The position numbers and the translations under genes are program-made. From Actinomycetes bacterium (GTDB lineage: Bacteria > Actinomycetota > Acidimicrobiia > Acidimicrobiales > Palsa-688), in contig JAKBBA010000048.1 in assembly GCA_021808665.1 (NCBI GenBank), forward strand, positions 1 through 25,092: 25,092 nucleotides of DNA. Direction: 5' to 3'. The notes below the pieces were generated by a model. That model saw only the letters and a list, made by a program, of their open reading frames with translations, made no database searches and was not told the origin of the DNA. Numbering within the stretch: position 1 is the first letter of the stretch; every line of letters begins with the position of its first letter. Below, one piece after another: positions 1-5,805 of this stretch.

Positions 1-483
1 CCAAGCCCGCGGGACGAGTCCATCGACCTTCCGGCGATCCCGTCGCTCACGGTCGCCCACGTCGACCCGCAGAGGATGAAGACCATGGCTGCTCTCCTGC
101 GTGACCCTTACCCGATCCACTGGGATCCCGCCTCGGTCGCCGACGAAGCTCACGGCGGGCGCACCGTCAACCAAGGTCCCCTCAACCTCGCCTACGTCGC
201 CAACATGCTGATGGCCTGGGCCGGCGACACGTCCATTCGAAAGCTGACGGCATCGTTCCACGCGCACGTTCTGGCAGGAGACACGGTCACAGCCTCAGGC
301 GAAGTCCAAGAGGTGCTTGAAATAGACGGTGAGCGCAGGGCTCGCTGCGCCGTACGCCTCGTCCGCGGCTCGGACCTGATCGTATCGGGACAGGCAGAGG
401 TATCCCTCGACATGCTCGACCAGCAACGCCCACCCCGAGGAGAACCGGCCGGGCTAGAAGCCTCAGGAGAAGCTGAGCTATGA
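1..483 (+). CDS. MaoC-like hot-dog domain protein, 3' part (5' end outside window)
   Basis: The reading frame is open from base 1, so the gene begins upstream; the first Met codons (76, 85) lie inside a conserved stretch and are probably not the start. The motif RMKTMAALLRDPYPIHWDP, followed by NQGPLNLAYVANML, fits the hydratase segment of MaoC/R-specific enoyl-CoA hydratase-like proteins, where Asp and His of the 'D-x4-H' motif (here DPYPIH) are catalytic. The next part forms the hot-dog sheet (FHAHVLAGDTVTASGEVQEV). Such proteins act on CoA-bound acyl chains, usually in fatty-acid, steroid or polyketide metabolism; the substrate cannot be told. The Pro/Glu-rich tail is probably disordered. 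Its stop overlaps the next start as ATGA (480-483), although the next gene also seems to have its own promoter. Confidence 0.75.
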   Translation, partial: PSPRDESIDLPAIPSLTVAHVDPQRMKTMAALLRDPYPIHWDPASVADEAHGGRTVNQGPLNLAYVANMLMAWAGDTSIRKLTASFHAHVLAGDTVTASGEVQEVLEIDGERRARCAVRLVRGSDLIVSGQAEVSLDMLDQQRPPRGEPAGLEASGEAEL

Positions 484-503
484 CTATAATGATGGTCATG
501 TCA
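480..503 (+). promoter_or_regulatory. toxin-antitoxin promoter and likely autoregulatory operator
   Basis: A consensus -10 box TATAAT (485-490) sits inside an inverted repeat ATGAC (480-484) / GTCAT (495-499) with a 10-bp spacer. A second repeat, CTCAG (462-466) / CTGAG (473-477), lies just upstream. No good -35 is visible. Phd/YefM proteins repress their own promoters by binding such palindromes over the -10 region, so this is a plausible operator. It overlaps the end of the MaoC gene, giving the toxin-antitoxin pair independent control. Confidence 0.5.
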
Positions 504-770
504 GAGACGTTCTCGCTTGCCCACATCAAGGCTCACCTCTCCGAGGTCGTCGATCGGGTCGAGCACCAACATGACCGCGTGGTCCTGACGCGCAACGGCC
601 GACCTGCGGTGATCCTGGTCAGCCCCGACGACCTTGAGGCGATCGAGGACACGCTCGACTTGTTGTCGGATCCTCAGGCGTTGAAGGAGATCAACCGGGC
701 CCGCGAGGAGATCGCAGAAGGTCATGTCCTGGATGGCGAAACGCTGCGACGCAAGTACGTCGCTCGTTGA
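480..770 (+). CDS. Phd/YefM (RelF-like) antitoxin
   Basis: Small antitoxin of the Phd/YefM family. The N-terminal half (FSLAHIKAHLSEVVDRV, then RVVLTRNGRPAVILVSPDDLEAIEDTLDLL) is the DNA-binding and dimerisation fold; the charged C-terminal tail would wrap the toxin. It resembles the mycobacterial RelF antitoxin as I remember it. Two start models exist. ATG 480 has AGGAGA at 465-470 and overlaps the MaoC stop. ATG 498 lies 7 bp after a perfect TATAAT at 485-490, so a leaderless transcript could start exactly there and give 90 residues. Both may be used. The toxin gene overlaps the stop codon (TTGA), the usual coupling for toxin-antitoxin pairs. Confidence 0.88.
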   Translation: MTIMMVMSETFSLAHIKAHLSEVVDRVEHQHDRVVLTRNGRPAVILVSPDDLEAIEDTLDLLSDPQALKEINRAREEIAEGHVLDGETLRRKYVAR

Positions 771-1042
771 CGACCGAGGCATGGAGCCTTTCCATCGCTG
801 CTTCGGCCGAGCGCTCGCTAGACCGCCTGCCTACGAAGGTCGCCGCTGCCACGGTCGAGTTCATGCTCGGACCTCTAATCGAAGCGCCTCACCGGGTTGG
901 CCATCCCTTGCAGCGGGAACTGACCGGACTGTGGTCCGCACGGCGGGGTGCCTACCGGATCGTGTACGAGTTGGACGAAGCCGGCCTGGTCGTCAACGTA
1001 GTGCGCATCGACCACCGCGCCGATGTCTACCGACCGCGGTGA
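767..1042 (+). CDS. RelE/ParE-family toxin (RelG-like)
   Basis: 91-residue toxin, the usual size for RelE. The core is AAATVEFMLGPLIEAPHRVGHPLQRELTGLWSARRGAYRIVYELDEAGLVVNVVRIDHRADVYR. The RVGHPL, GLWSARRGAYRIVYE and VVRIDHRADVYR blocks match mycobacterial RelG very closely from memory; the basic residues and the terminal Tyr belong to the mRNA-cleaving site of ribosome-dependent RelE nucleases. The start is TTG 767, overlapping the antitoxin stop by 4 bp; no alternative start precedes the conserved region. Toxin and antitoxin are therefore translationally coupled. No frameshift or missing segment is seen, so the module looks intact. Confidence 0.88.
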   Translation: MTTEAWSLSIAASAERSLDRLPTKVAAATVEFMLGPLIEAPHRVGHPLQRELTGLWSARRGAYRIVYELDEAGLVVNVVRIDHRADVYRPR

Positions 1043-1091
1043 GGTCGGATACAAGCACCGCTGGTGCCCAAAGGACTGCAGGAGAATCCAG

Positions 1092-1922
1092 TTGACCATC
1101 ATGGACCGGTTCCGCCTCGACGGCAAGGTGGCGGTGGTCACCGGCTCGGGCCAGGGTATCGGAAGGGCGATAGCCTGGGGCCTCGCCGACGCCGGCGCTG
1201 ACGTCGTCGTGAACGCCCGGCGGGCCAGCGACCTCGAAGCCACAGCCGCGGGAGTGCGCGAACGGGGCCGGAGGGCGCTCGTGGTGGCGGGCGACATCCG
1301 CGACTTCTCCGAGGAACTGGCCGACCGTGCCGTGGGGGAGTTCGACAAGCTAGACATCTGGGTGAACAACGTCGGCGGGTCGGACGACAAGACCGTCCGA
1401 GCGCTGCTGGACACTCCCGACGAGGTCTTCCGCTCCCAACTGGAACTGAACCTGACCTCCGCGTTCCAGGGCTGCAAGGCTGCCGCGAGACGGATGGGCG
1501 ACGGCGGGGTTATAGTCAACATAACGTCGGGTGCAGGCACGCGGGGCTCCCCGTTCACCGGGCCGTACGCGGCGGCTAAGGCCGGTCTGATCAACTTGAC
1601 GCAGACACTGGCGTTGGAGCTCGCCGAAAGAGGCATCCGGGTGAACGCAGTGTCCCCCGGACCGGTGATAACCGAGGCTTATCGGGAGATTCTCGGCATC
1701 GAAGACAAGCTCGACGAGCTGATCCGAACGATCCCTCTCGGACGCGCCGGCGATCCTGACGACATCGCTGCGATGGTCGTGTTCCTGTGCTCGCCGGCGG
1801 CTTCGTGGATTACCGGTGAGCATCACCTCGTCGCCGGCGGTCGGACTTCACGCAGCTACCAGTACCGACCTAGGGAGCCTGCCCAAGCCCCTGGCCTCAA
1901 GCCGGGCGACAGGGCCGTCTGA
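1092..1922 (+). CDS. SDR-family NAD(P)-dependent oxidoreductase
   Basis: Classical short-chain dehydrogenase/reductase, 276 residues in this start model. Cofactor motif TGSGQGIG lies near residues 17-24, the structural motif NNVGG replaces the more usual NNAG, and the catalytic residues are Ser146 (NITSGAG), Tyr159 and Lys163 (YAAAK). The SPGPVIT segment and the ITGEHHLVAGG C-terminal signature are present. After that signature about 30 extra residues (RTSRSYQY to GDRAV) extend beyond the normal SDR end. Start: AGGAG at 1080-1084 is 7 bp before TTG 1092 and 16 bp before ATG 1101, favouring TTG; ATG 1101 is the alternative. The Arg in NARRASD at the end of beta-2 suggests NADP(H). The substrate is unknown. 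Confidence 0.88.
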   Translation: MTIMDRFRLDGKVAVVTGSGQGIGRAIAWGLADAGADVVVNARRASDLEATAAGVRERGRRALVVAGDIRDFSEELADRAVGEFDKLDIWVNNVGGSDDKTVRALLDTPDEVFRSQLELNLTSAFQGCKAAARRMGDGGVIVNITSGAGTRGSPFTGPYAAAKAGLINLTQTLALELAERGIRVNAVSPGPVITEAYREILGIEDKLDELIRTIPLGRAGDPDDIAAMVVFLCSPAASWITGEHHLVAGGRTSRSYQYRPREPAQAPGLKPGDRAV

Positions 1923-1953
1923 GCTAACACAAACCCCGTGCGATGATGATGGG

Positions 1954-2592
1954 GTGAGCGACACCGGCTGCGACGACGACACGCTCAAAGCGTTGAGAGC
2001 CGGGGACGAGGACGCCTTTAGAGATCTCGTGTCTGCTCACCACAAGGCGATGGTTCGCCTGGCGAAGTCCTACGTGAGCTCGGAGGCGGTCGCCGAGGAG
2101 GTCGCGCAGGATACCTGGATGGCCGTCTTGCGCGGTCTCGACAGTTTCGAAGGGCGCTCGTCTCTGAAGACCTGGATCTTCTCAGTCCTGGTCAATCGTG
2201 CGCGCTCGCGCTGGAGAAGCGAACTTCGAAACCTCCCCCTCTCCGACGTCGCCGCTGAGGAGAGCCGAGCAAGGACCGTCGACCCCGAACGATTTCTCGG
2301 TCCTGACGAGCCCTTCGGCGGCTCCTGGAGTAAGCCACCGGTTCGCATATCGAGCATTCCCGAGGAGCACGTGCTCAACGACGAGATCCGGCGGGTCGTC
2401 GACGAGGAGATCTCGAAGCTGCCATTGCTCCAACAGCAGGTGGTGACCTTGCGCGACGTTCAAGGTTGGCCCAGCCAGGACATATGCGCCGTGCTCGGCC
2501 TCACGGACAGCAACCAGCGGGTCCTCCTGCACCGCGGCCGGTCCCGCCTGCGGGCACAGTTGGAGAGCCGCCTGGAGGAGAAGACCCAATGA
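1954..2592 (+). CDS. ECF-type RNA polymerase sigma factor
   Basis: 212-residue extracytoplasmic-function sigma factor. Region 2 covers about residues 20-90 (FRDLVSAHHKAMVRLAKSYV, EEVAQDTWMAVLRGL, SSLKTWIFSVLVNRARSRWR). A variable linker follows, then region 4 (EEISKLPLLQQQVVTLRDVQ, QDICAVLGLTDSNQRVLLHR), whose helix-turn-helix would read the -35 element. It directs RNA polymerase to a small regulon, probably in response to a cytoplasmic signal because its partner is soluble. GTG 1954 is the only in-frame start close to the conserved region; there is no strong Shine-Dalgarno. The stop overlaps the anti-sigma start by ATGA (2589-2592), so the two are coupled. I could not identify an autoregulated GGAAC-type promoter. 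Confidence 0.9.
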   Translation: MSDTGCDDDTLKALRAGDEDAFRDLVSAHHKAMVRLAKSYVSSEAVAEEVAQDTWMAVLRGLDSFEGRSSLKTWIFSVLVNRARSRWRSELRNLPLSDVAAEESRARTVDPERFLGPDEPFGGSWSKPPVRISSIPEEHVLNDEIRRVVDEEISKLPLLQQQVVTLRDVQGWPSQDICAVLGLTDSNQRVLLHRGRSRLRAQLESRLEEKTQ

Positions 2593-2855
2593 CCTACCGT
2601 GATGTGGCGTGCCGGGACTATGTCGAGTTGGCCACCGACTACCTTGAGGGTGCGCTCAGCAGCGAGGATCGCCTGACCGTCGAACTTCACCTCGCTTTCT
2701 GCCGTGCGTGCGTCGACTACCTGGACCAGATGCGCGCGACGATAGCCGTGGCCAGCTCGCTCAGAGCAGACGACGTACCACAACCAGTTGTCGCATCTCT
2801 CGTGGAGGCTTTCCGCACGCTGAAGGCACGCCAAGACGGCGCCGACGGCGACTGA
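2589..2855 (+). CDS. zinc-binding anti-sigma factor (ZAS/zf-HC2 type)
   Basis: 88-residue partner of the upstream ECF sigma factor. It has the anti-sigma zinc motif H34-x3-C38-x2-C41 (ELHLAFCRACVDYL) plus Cys8 in the expected fourth-ligand position, and the typical YLEGALS helix before it. There is no transmembrane segment, so it is cytoplasmic and likely senses an internal signal such as oxidation or metal status through its zinc-bound cysteines. Released zinc or disulfide formation would free the sigma factor, as known for RsrA-type proteins; that mode is inferred here. Start ATG 2589 overlaps the sigma stop. Confidence 0.85.
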   Translation: MTYRDVACRDYVELATDYLEGALSSEDRLTVELHLAFCRACVDYLDQMRATIAVASSLRADDVPQPVVASLVEAFRTLKARQDGADGD

Positions 2856-2869
2856 AGCCCCCGCTTAAA

Positions 2870-2879
2870 GTCAGCTGAC
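2870..2879. repeat. 10-bp perfect palindrome between convergent genes
   Basis: GTCAGCTGAC lies in the 15-bp space and stop codon between the anti-sigma gene (plus) and the next minus-strand gene. It has no loop and no T-tract, so it is not a clear terminator; function is unknown. Confidence 0.3.
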
Positions 2880-3467
2880 CTGAGCTAGGATCTTCGATAG
2901 CCTTCGGGCCTGTTCAGCTCGTTCGGCTGCGAAGGCGCTGTCGTAGAGCTCACCGCTACGCCTGCCAGCGACGGACTCTCCGGCGAGGACAGCCGACCAG
3001 TAGGCCGCTTCTCCGACAGCACCCCGCTCGGCTACGCGGGCTATGAAGTCAACGACTGCCGGGGAGTCTCCGGCGAACCGGGCGGCGCGTGCTGCGCAAT
3101 CCGTCGCGAAGTCGATCCGGGCTGCTTTATCCCAGCCGGCGACAGGCCTGACCAGCCGTGCGCGGGAGGCCACTAGCGACACGCCCGCGTCGACGACATC
3201 TCCGGCCAGGTCGACTTCCCACAGTTCGGAGCCGATCCAGTATGGGAGCTGCGAGATGGTGCACGCGTGAAACCCGTTTGCGCACAACTCAAGTGGGCCT
3301 TGCGCTTCTAGCCACTCGCCGTGCCCTCCGGGCTTTGGGGGCGGCCAACGGTAAGAAGTAAAAACAGACCGCCCCCGATCCAAGCACTTGTACGCACGTC
3401 GACTGTTGGCGTTGTGCTCGCTTACAGACATTTGCTTCAGAGTCCGATCCTTCGCTGTTACTTCCAT
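2871..3467 (-). CDS. uncharacterised protein with conserved 'GFHAC' domain
   Basis: I do not know a function for this 198-residue protein. The recognisable block has GRSVFTSYRWPPP (residues 32-44), EWLEA, a Cys-rich spot NGFHAC (His67, Cys69) and LPYWIGSELWEVDLAGDVV (74-92). I recall similar 'GRSPFTGFRWP ... GIHAC ... LPYWLGPELWEIEL' proteins of unknown function in actinobacteria and phages. The rest is Ala/Arg/Glu-rich helix (AARAARFAGD, AAERAEQARRLSK). Start ATG 3467 has GAGG 8 bp upstream; the frame extends further upstream, but that part is Arg/Pro-rich and overlaps the aquaporin tail, so it was left out. ATG 3431 is an alternative. It is convergent with the anti-sigma gene and downstream of the aquaporin on the same strand. 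Confidence 0.6.
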   Translation of the reverse strand: MEVTAKDRTLKQMSVSEHNANSRRAYKCLDRGRSVFTSYRWPPPKPGGHGEWLEAQGPLELCANGFHACTISQLPYWIGSELWEVDLAGDVVDAGVSLVASRARLVRPVAGWDKAARIDFATDCAARAARFAGDSPAVVDFIARVAERGAVGEAAYWSAVLAGESVAGRRSGELYDSAFAAERAEQARRLSKILAQVS

Positions 3468-3510
3468 CAACCTAGCCTCGAACGGCCTCCTGCGTCTACG
3501 GCCTTCCCCG

Positions 3511-4326
3511 TCACCCGGGAGGCTTCTGACGGTATGCGCAGTTTTGGAAATGGCACTGATAGCCCTCGGTGTGGACAAGCTTTGCGCACGGGACCGACCG
3601 TCGGGTGGCTCTATAGACGGTTGCGGCGATAAGAGCACCAGCAGGCGGGCCGAGCAGGTAGATCCACAGATCCGAGAACGTCACGGACAGCACGGCTGGA
3701 GCCAAGCTGCGGGCCGGGTTGAGACTGGTGGTCGACGCGGGAGCCTCCAAGGCGATGATCGCTACCGTCGTAAGCGCAGCGGCGACGGGCGTGAGGCGCA
3801 TCAAGCGCGGGCTGTCTACGAAGTGGAAGAGTATCGACATGAGCACGAAAGTTCCGGCTGTTTCTGCGAGCAGCGCGGCGCCAGGTCCGTAACGTCCAGG
3901 TCTGGACGCGCTGAACTGCACGCTGCGAGCCCACGACCCGAAGGCGACTGCCACGACCGTCCCACCGAGCAGCGCCCCTGCCATCTGGCTTGCTATGTAG
4001 ATGACGGCTCCGTCCCAGCGCAGCTTTCTAAGCCCGAAGAAGCCGATGCTAACCGCAGGGTTGAGATGGCCCCCGCTTCGCAGGCCTAAAGGCGAGTAGA
4101 TCACGGCGGCCGCCGCGCAGACCGTGACCCCGCCGATCGCCAGGCGAAGGGCCAGAGGGTTGGCTACCCACCCGTGCGCCGGCGACTGCGGGGCGATCAG
4201 AAGGGTCGCAGCCGACAGGGCGACGCCGAACAGGATCGCCGTCCCGACGACCTCGGCGATGGAGTCTCCGAGAGAGGCCGAACCGAAACGACCGTGTTCG
4301 GATCCGAGCTTTCGTCGCTTTGTCAT
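3511..4326 (-). CDS. aquaporin/MIP-family channel
   Basis: 271-residue membrane channel of the major intrinsic protein family with six predicted transmembrane helices. Both NPA half-helix motifs are present: GGHLNPAVS (NPA 89-91) and TSLNPARSLAPAV (NPA 203-205), with Arg206 as the selectivity-filter arginine. The first helix carries the conserved Glu of AEVVGTAIL, and the fourth the one of AETAGTFVL. It would pass water and perhaps small neutral solutes; the filter is not clear enough to separate aquaporin from aquaglyceroporin. The tail has an unusual Cys-containing stretch, PCAKLVHTEGYQCHFQNCAY (Cys247, Cys258, Cys263). The gene lies 87 bp after the Lpd-like gene on the same strand and has no obvious Shine-Dalgarno, so it may have its own promoter. 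Confidence 0.9.
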   Translation of the reverse strand: MTKRRKLGSEHGRFGSASLGDSIAEVVGTAILFGVALSAATLLIAPQSPAHGWVANPLALRLAIGGVTVCAAAAVIYSPLGLRSGGHLNPAVSIGFFGLRKLRWDGAVIYIASQMAGALLGGTVVAVAFGSWARSVQFSASRPGRYGPGAALLAETAGTFVLMSILFHFVDSPRLMRLTPVAAALTTVAIIALEAPASTTSLNPARSLAPAVLSVTFSDLWIYLLGPPAGALIAATVYRATRRSVPCAKLVHTEGYQCHFQNCAYRQKPPG

Positions 4327-4374
4327 CGGGGTCCGTGGAAGGCTACCGCAGTCCTCAGAAGGCGAACGCCACCG

Positions 4375-4387
4375 AGCGGGTCCCGCT
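4375..4387. repeat. 13-bp palindrome upstream of the aquaporin gene
   Basis: AGCGGG-T-CCCGCT is a perfect inverted repeat with one central base, in the 87-bp gap between the Lpd-like gene and the aquaporin start. The single-base spacer is too short for a hairpin loop, so a protein-binding site is more likely than a terminator. No matching second copy was noticed. Confidence 0.35.
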
Positions 4388-4413
4388 GACGTTCGAGATA
4401 GACCTGCGGGCCT

Positions 4414-5805
4414 TCATAGCCCGAAGGCCTCCATGAGCCGCAGCCACACCTCGCTGACCGTGGGGAACGACGGGACTGCATGCCACAGCCTCTCCATGGG
4501 CACCTGGCCGACGATAGCGACCGTCGCCGAGTGCAGAAGCTCTTGGACGCTGGCACCCGTGAACGTGGCTCCAACTATGACTCGACGATCTTCGTCGACT
4601 ACCAGCTTGCTTGTACCAGAAGCGCCCGAGCCTAGAACGGCTGCACCGGCGACGTAGCCGGTAGGGTAAGTTACCGAACGCGTCCTGATACCGACCTTGA
4701 CCGCTTCGCTCTCGGTGAGGCCTACAGCGCACACCTGGGGGTCGGTGAAAGTGACCCTGGGCGCAGCAGCGCTTCCGGTCGCCGCCGTCGCGTCCCTGCC
4801 GAGGAGGACGTCGCCACAAACTCGCGCCTGGTATTTGCCCATGTGAGTTAGAAGCGAACGCCCGTTGCAATCGCCCACGGCGTACAACCAGCCGTCCGCC
4901 ACGCCTGTGGCGCGCATCTCGTCGTCCACGTCGATGAACCCACCGGGGGCTAAGCCGACCGTCTCCAATCCCAGGTCGTCGGTCGCTGGACGCCGTCCGG
5001 TCGCTACGAGCACCTCGTCAGCGACGACAGTCCGGCCCTCCTCTAGGTCGATAGCGACGCTGCCGTCGCCGAGCCGGCTGACGCCGGACACCGACTGGGA
5101 AACCATCACTGCGATGCCTTCGCTTTCGAAAGCGGTTTTCAGCTCCTCCCCGGCGAAGGGCTCCTCGCGCCCGAGCAGACGGTCGGAGCTTTCGACGACG
5201 GTTACTTCGTCGCAACCGAGACGCCTGAAGGCTTGGGCCATCTCGCAGCCTATCGTACCGCCTCCTATCACTATCAGACGCCTGGGCACTACCGACGTTG
5301 CGGTGATCGCCCGGTTGTCCCAGTAGCCCACGTCGGCCAGTCCGGGGATAGGTGGAACTGTCGCTCTAGTGCCGCTTGCGACCACGACGGCTTTGCGGGC
5401 ACGAAGGAGCTGCACACCTCCGCTGGAGTCACGGACCTCGACGGTCCGCTCCCCGGCGAGGCGGCCCGTGCCGCGGACGAGCTCGATGCCGTGGTCTACC
5501 AGCCAAGGCACTTGGCCGCCGTCATCCCAGTTGCCGGTGAACGAGTCCCGGGTAGCGAACGTCGCCGCAGGATCAGCGCTCCCGACAACAGCCGCGGCGG
5601 CTCCTGGAACCCGACGAGCGGCGGCGATCACGTCACCGGGACGCAGGAGGGCTTTGCTCGGCATGCAACCCCAGTAGGAGCACTCGCCGCCGACAAGCTC
5701 CTTCTCGACGATAGCCACCTTCAAACCTCCGTCGGAGGCCCGGCCGGCCACGTTCTCGCCGGCCGGGCCAGCACCGATAACCACCACGTCGAAAGTTGCT
5801 GTCAT
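4414..5805 (-). CDS. Lpd/MerA-like FAD pyridine nucleotide-disulfide oxidoreductase
   Basis: 463-residue flavoprotein of the dihydrolipoamide dehydrogenase superfamily. Order: FAD Rossmann motif VVVIGAGPAGENVA (7-20), redox-active disulfide GGECSYWGCMPSKAL (Cys42, Cys47), NAD(P) motif VIGGGTIGCEMAQAF, FAD motif ending YAVGDCNGRSLLTHMGKYQA, and a C-terminal dimerisation domain. The proton-relay His of true Lpd (HPTLSE) is replaced: the aligned sequence is SFPTVSE with Phe447, while a His442 sits five residues earlier. It is therefore not a standard lipoamide dehydrogenase; it may reduce another disulfide, quinone or thiol, or act as a transhydrogenase. It is the last gene of the GH63-GMC-Lpd operon, overlapping the GMC gene by ATGA (5802-5805). 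Confidence 0.88.
   Translation of the reverse strand: MTATFDVVVIGAGPAGENVAGRASDGGLKVAIVEKELVGGECSYWGCMPSKALLRPGDVIAAARRVPGAAAAVVGSADPAATFATRDSFTGNWDDGGQVPWLVDHGIELVRGTGRLAGERTVEVRDSSGGVQLLRARKAVVVASGTRATVPPIPGLADVGYWDNRAITATSVVPRRLIVIGGGTIGCEMAQAFRRLGCDEVTVVESSDRLLGREEPFAGEELKTAFESEGIAVMVSQSVSGVSRLGDGSVAIDLEEGRTVVADEVLVATGRRPATDDLGLETVGLAPGGFIDVDDEMRATGVADGWLYAVGDCNGRSLLTHMGKYQARVCGDVLLGRDATAATGSAAAPRVTFTDPQVCAVGLTESEAVKVGIRTRSVTYPTGYVAGAAVLGSGASGTSKLVVDEDRRVIVGATFTGASVQELLHSATVAIVGQVPMERLWHAVPSFPTVSEVWLRLMEAFGL

Noticed and set aside
875..1636. 253-codon minus-strand open frame
   Set aside because: It is antisense to the SDR and RelE genes, rich in Ser/Arg/Pro with no family motif; a usual high-GC shadow frame.
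3388..4089. 233-codon plus-strand open frame
   Set aside because: Antisense to the aquaporin, whose NPA motifs and helices are unmistakable.
4414..5805. Bona fide lpdA or merA
   Set aside because: There is no 2-oxo acid dehydrogenase or mer gene nearby; the Lpd His is replaced by Phe447 and the MerA C-terminal cysteine pair is missing.
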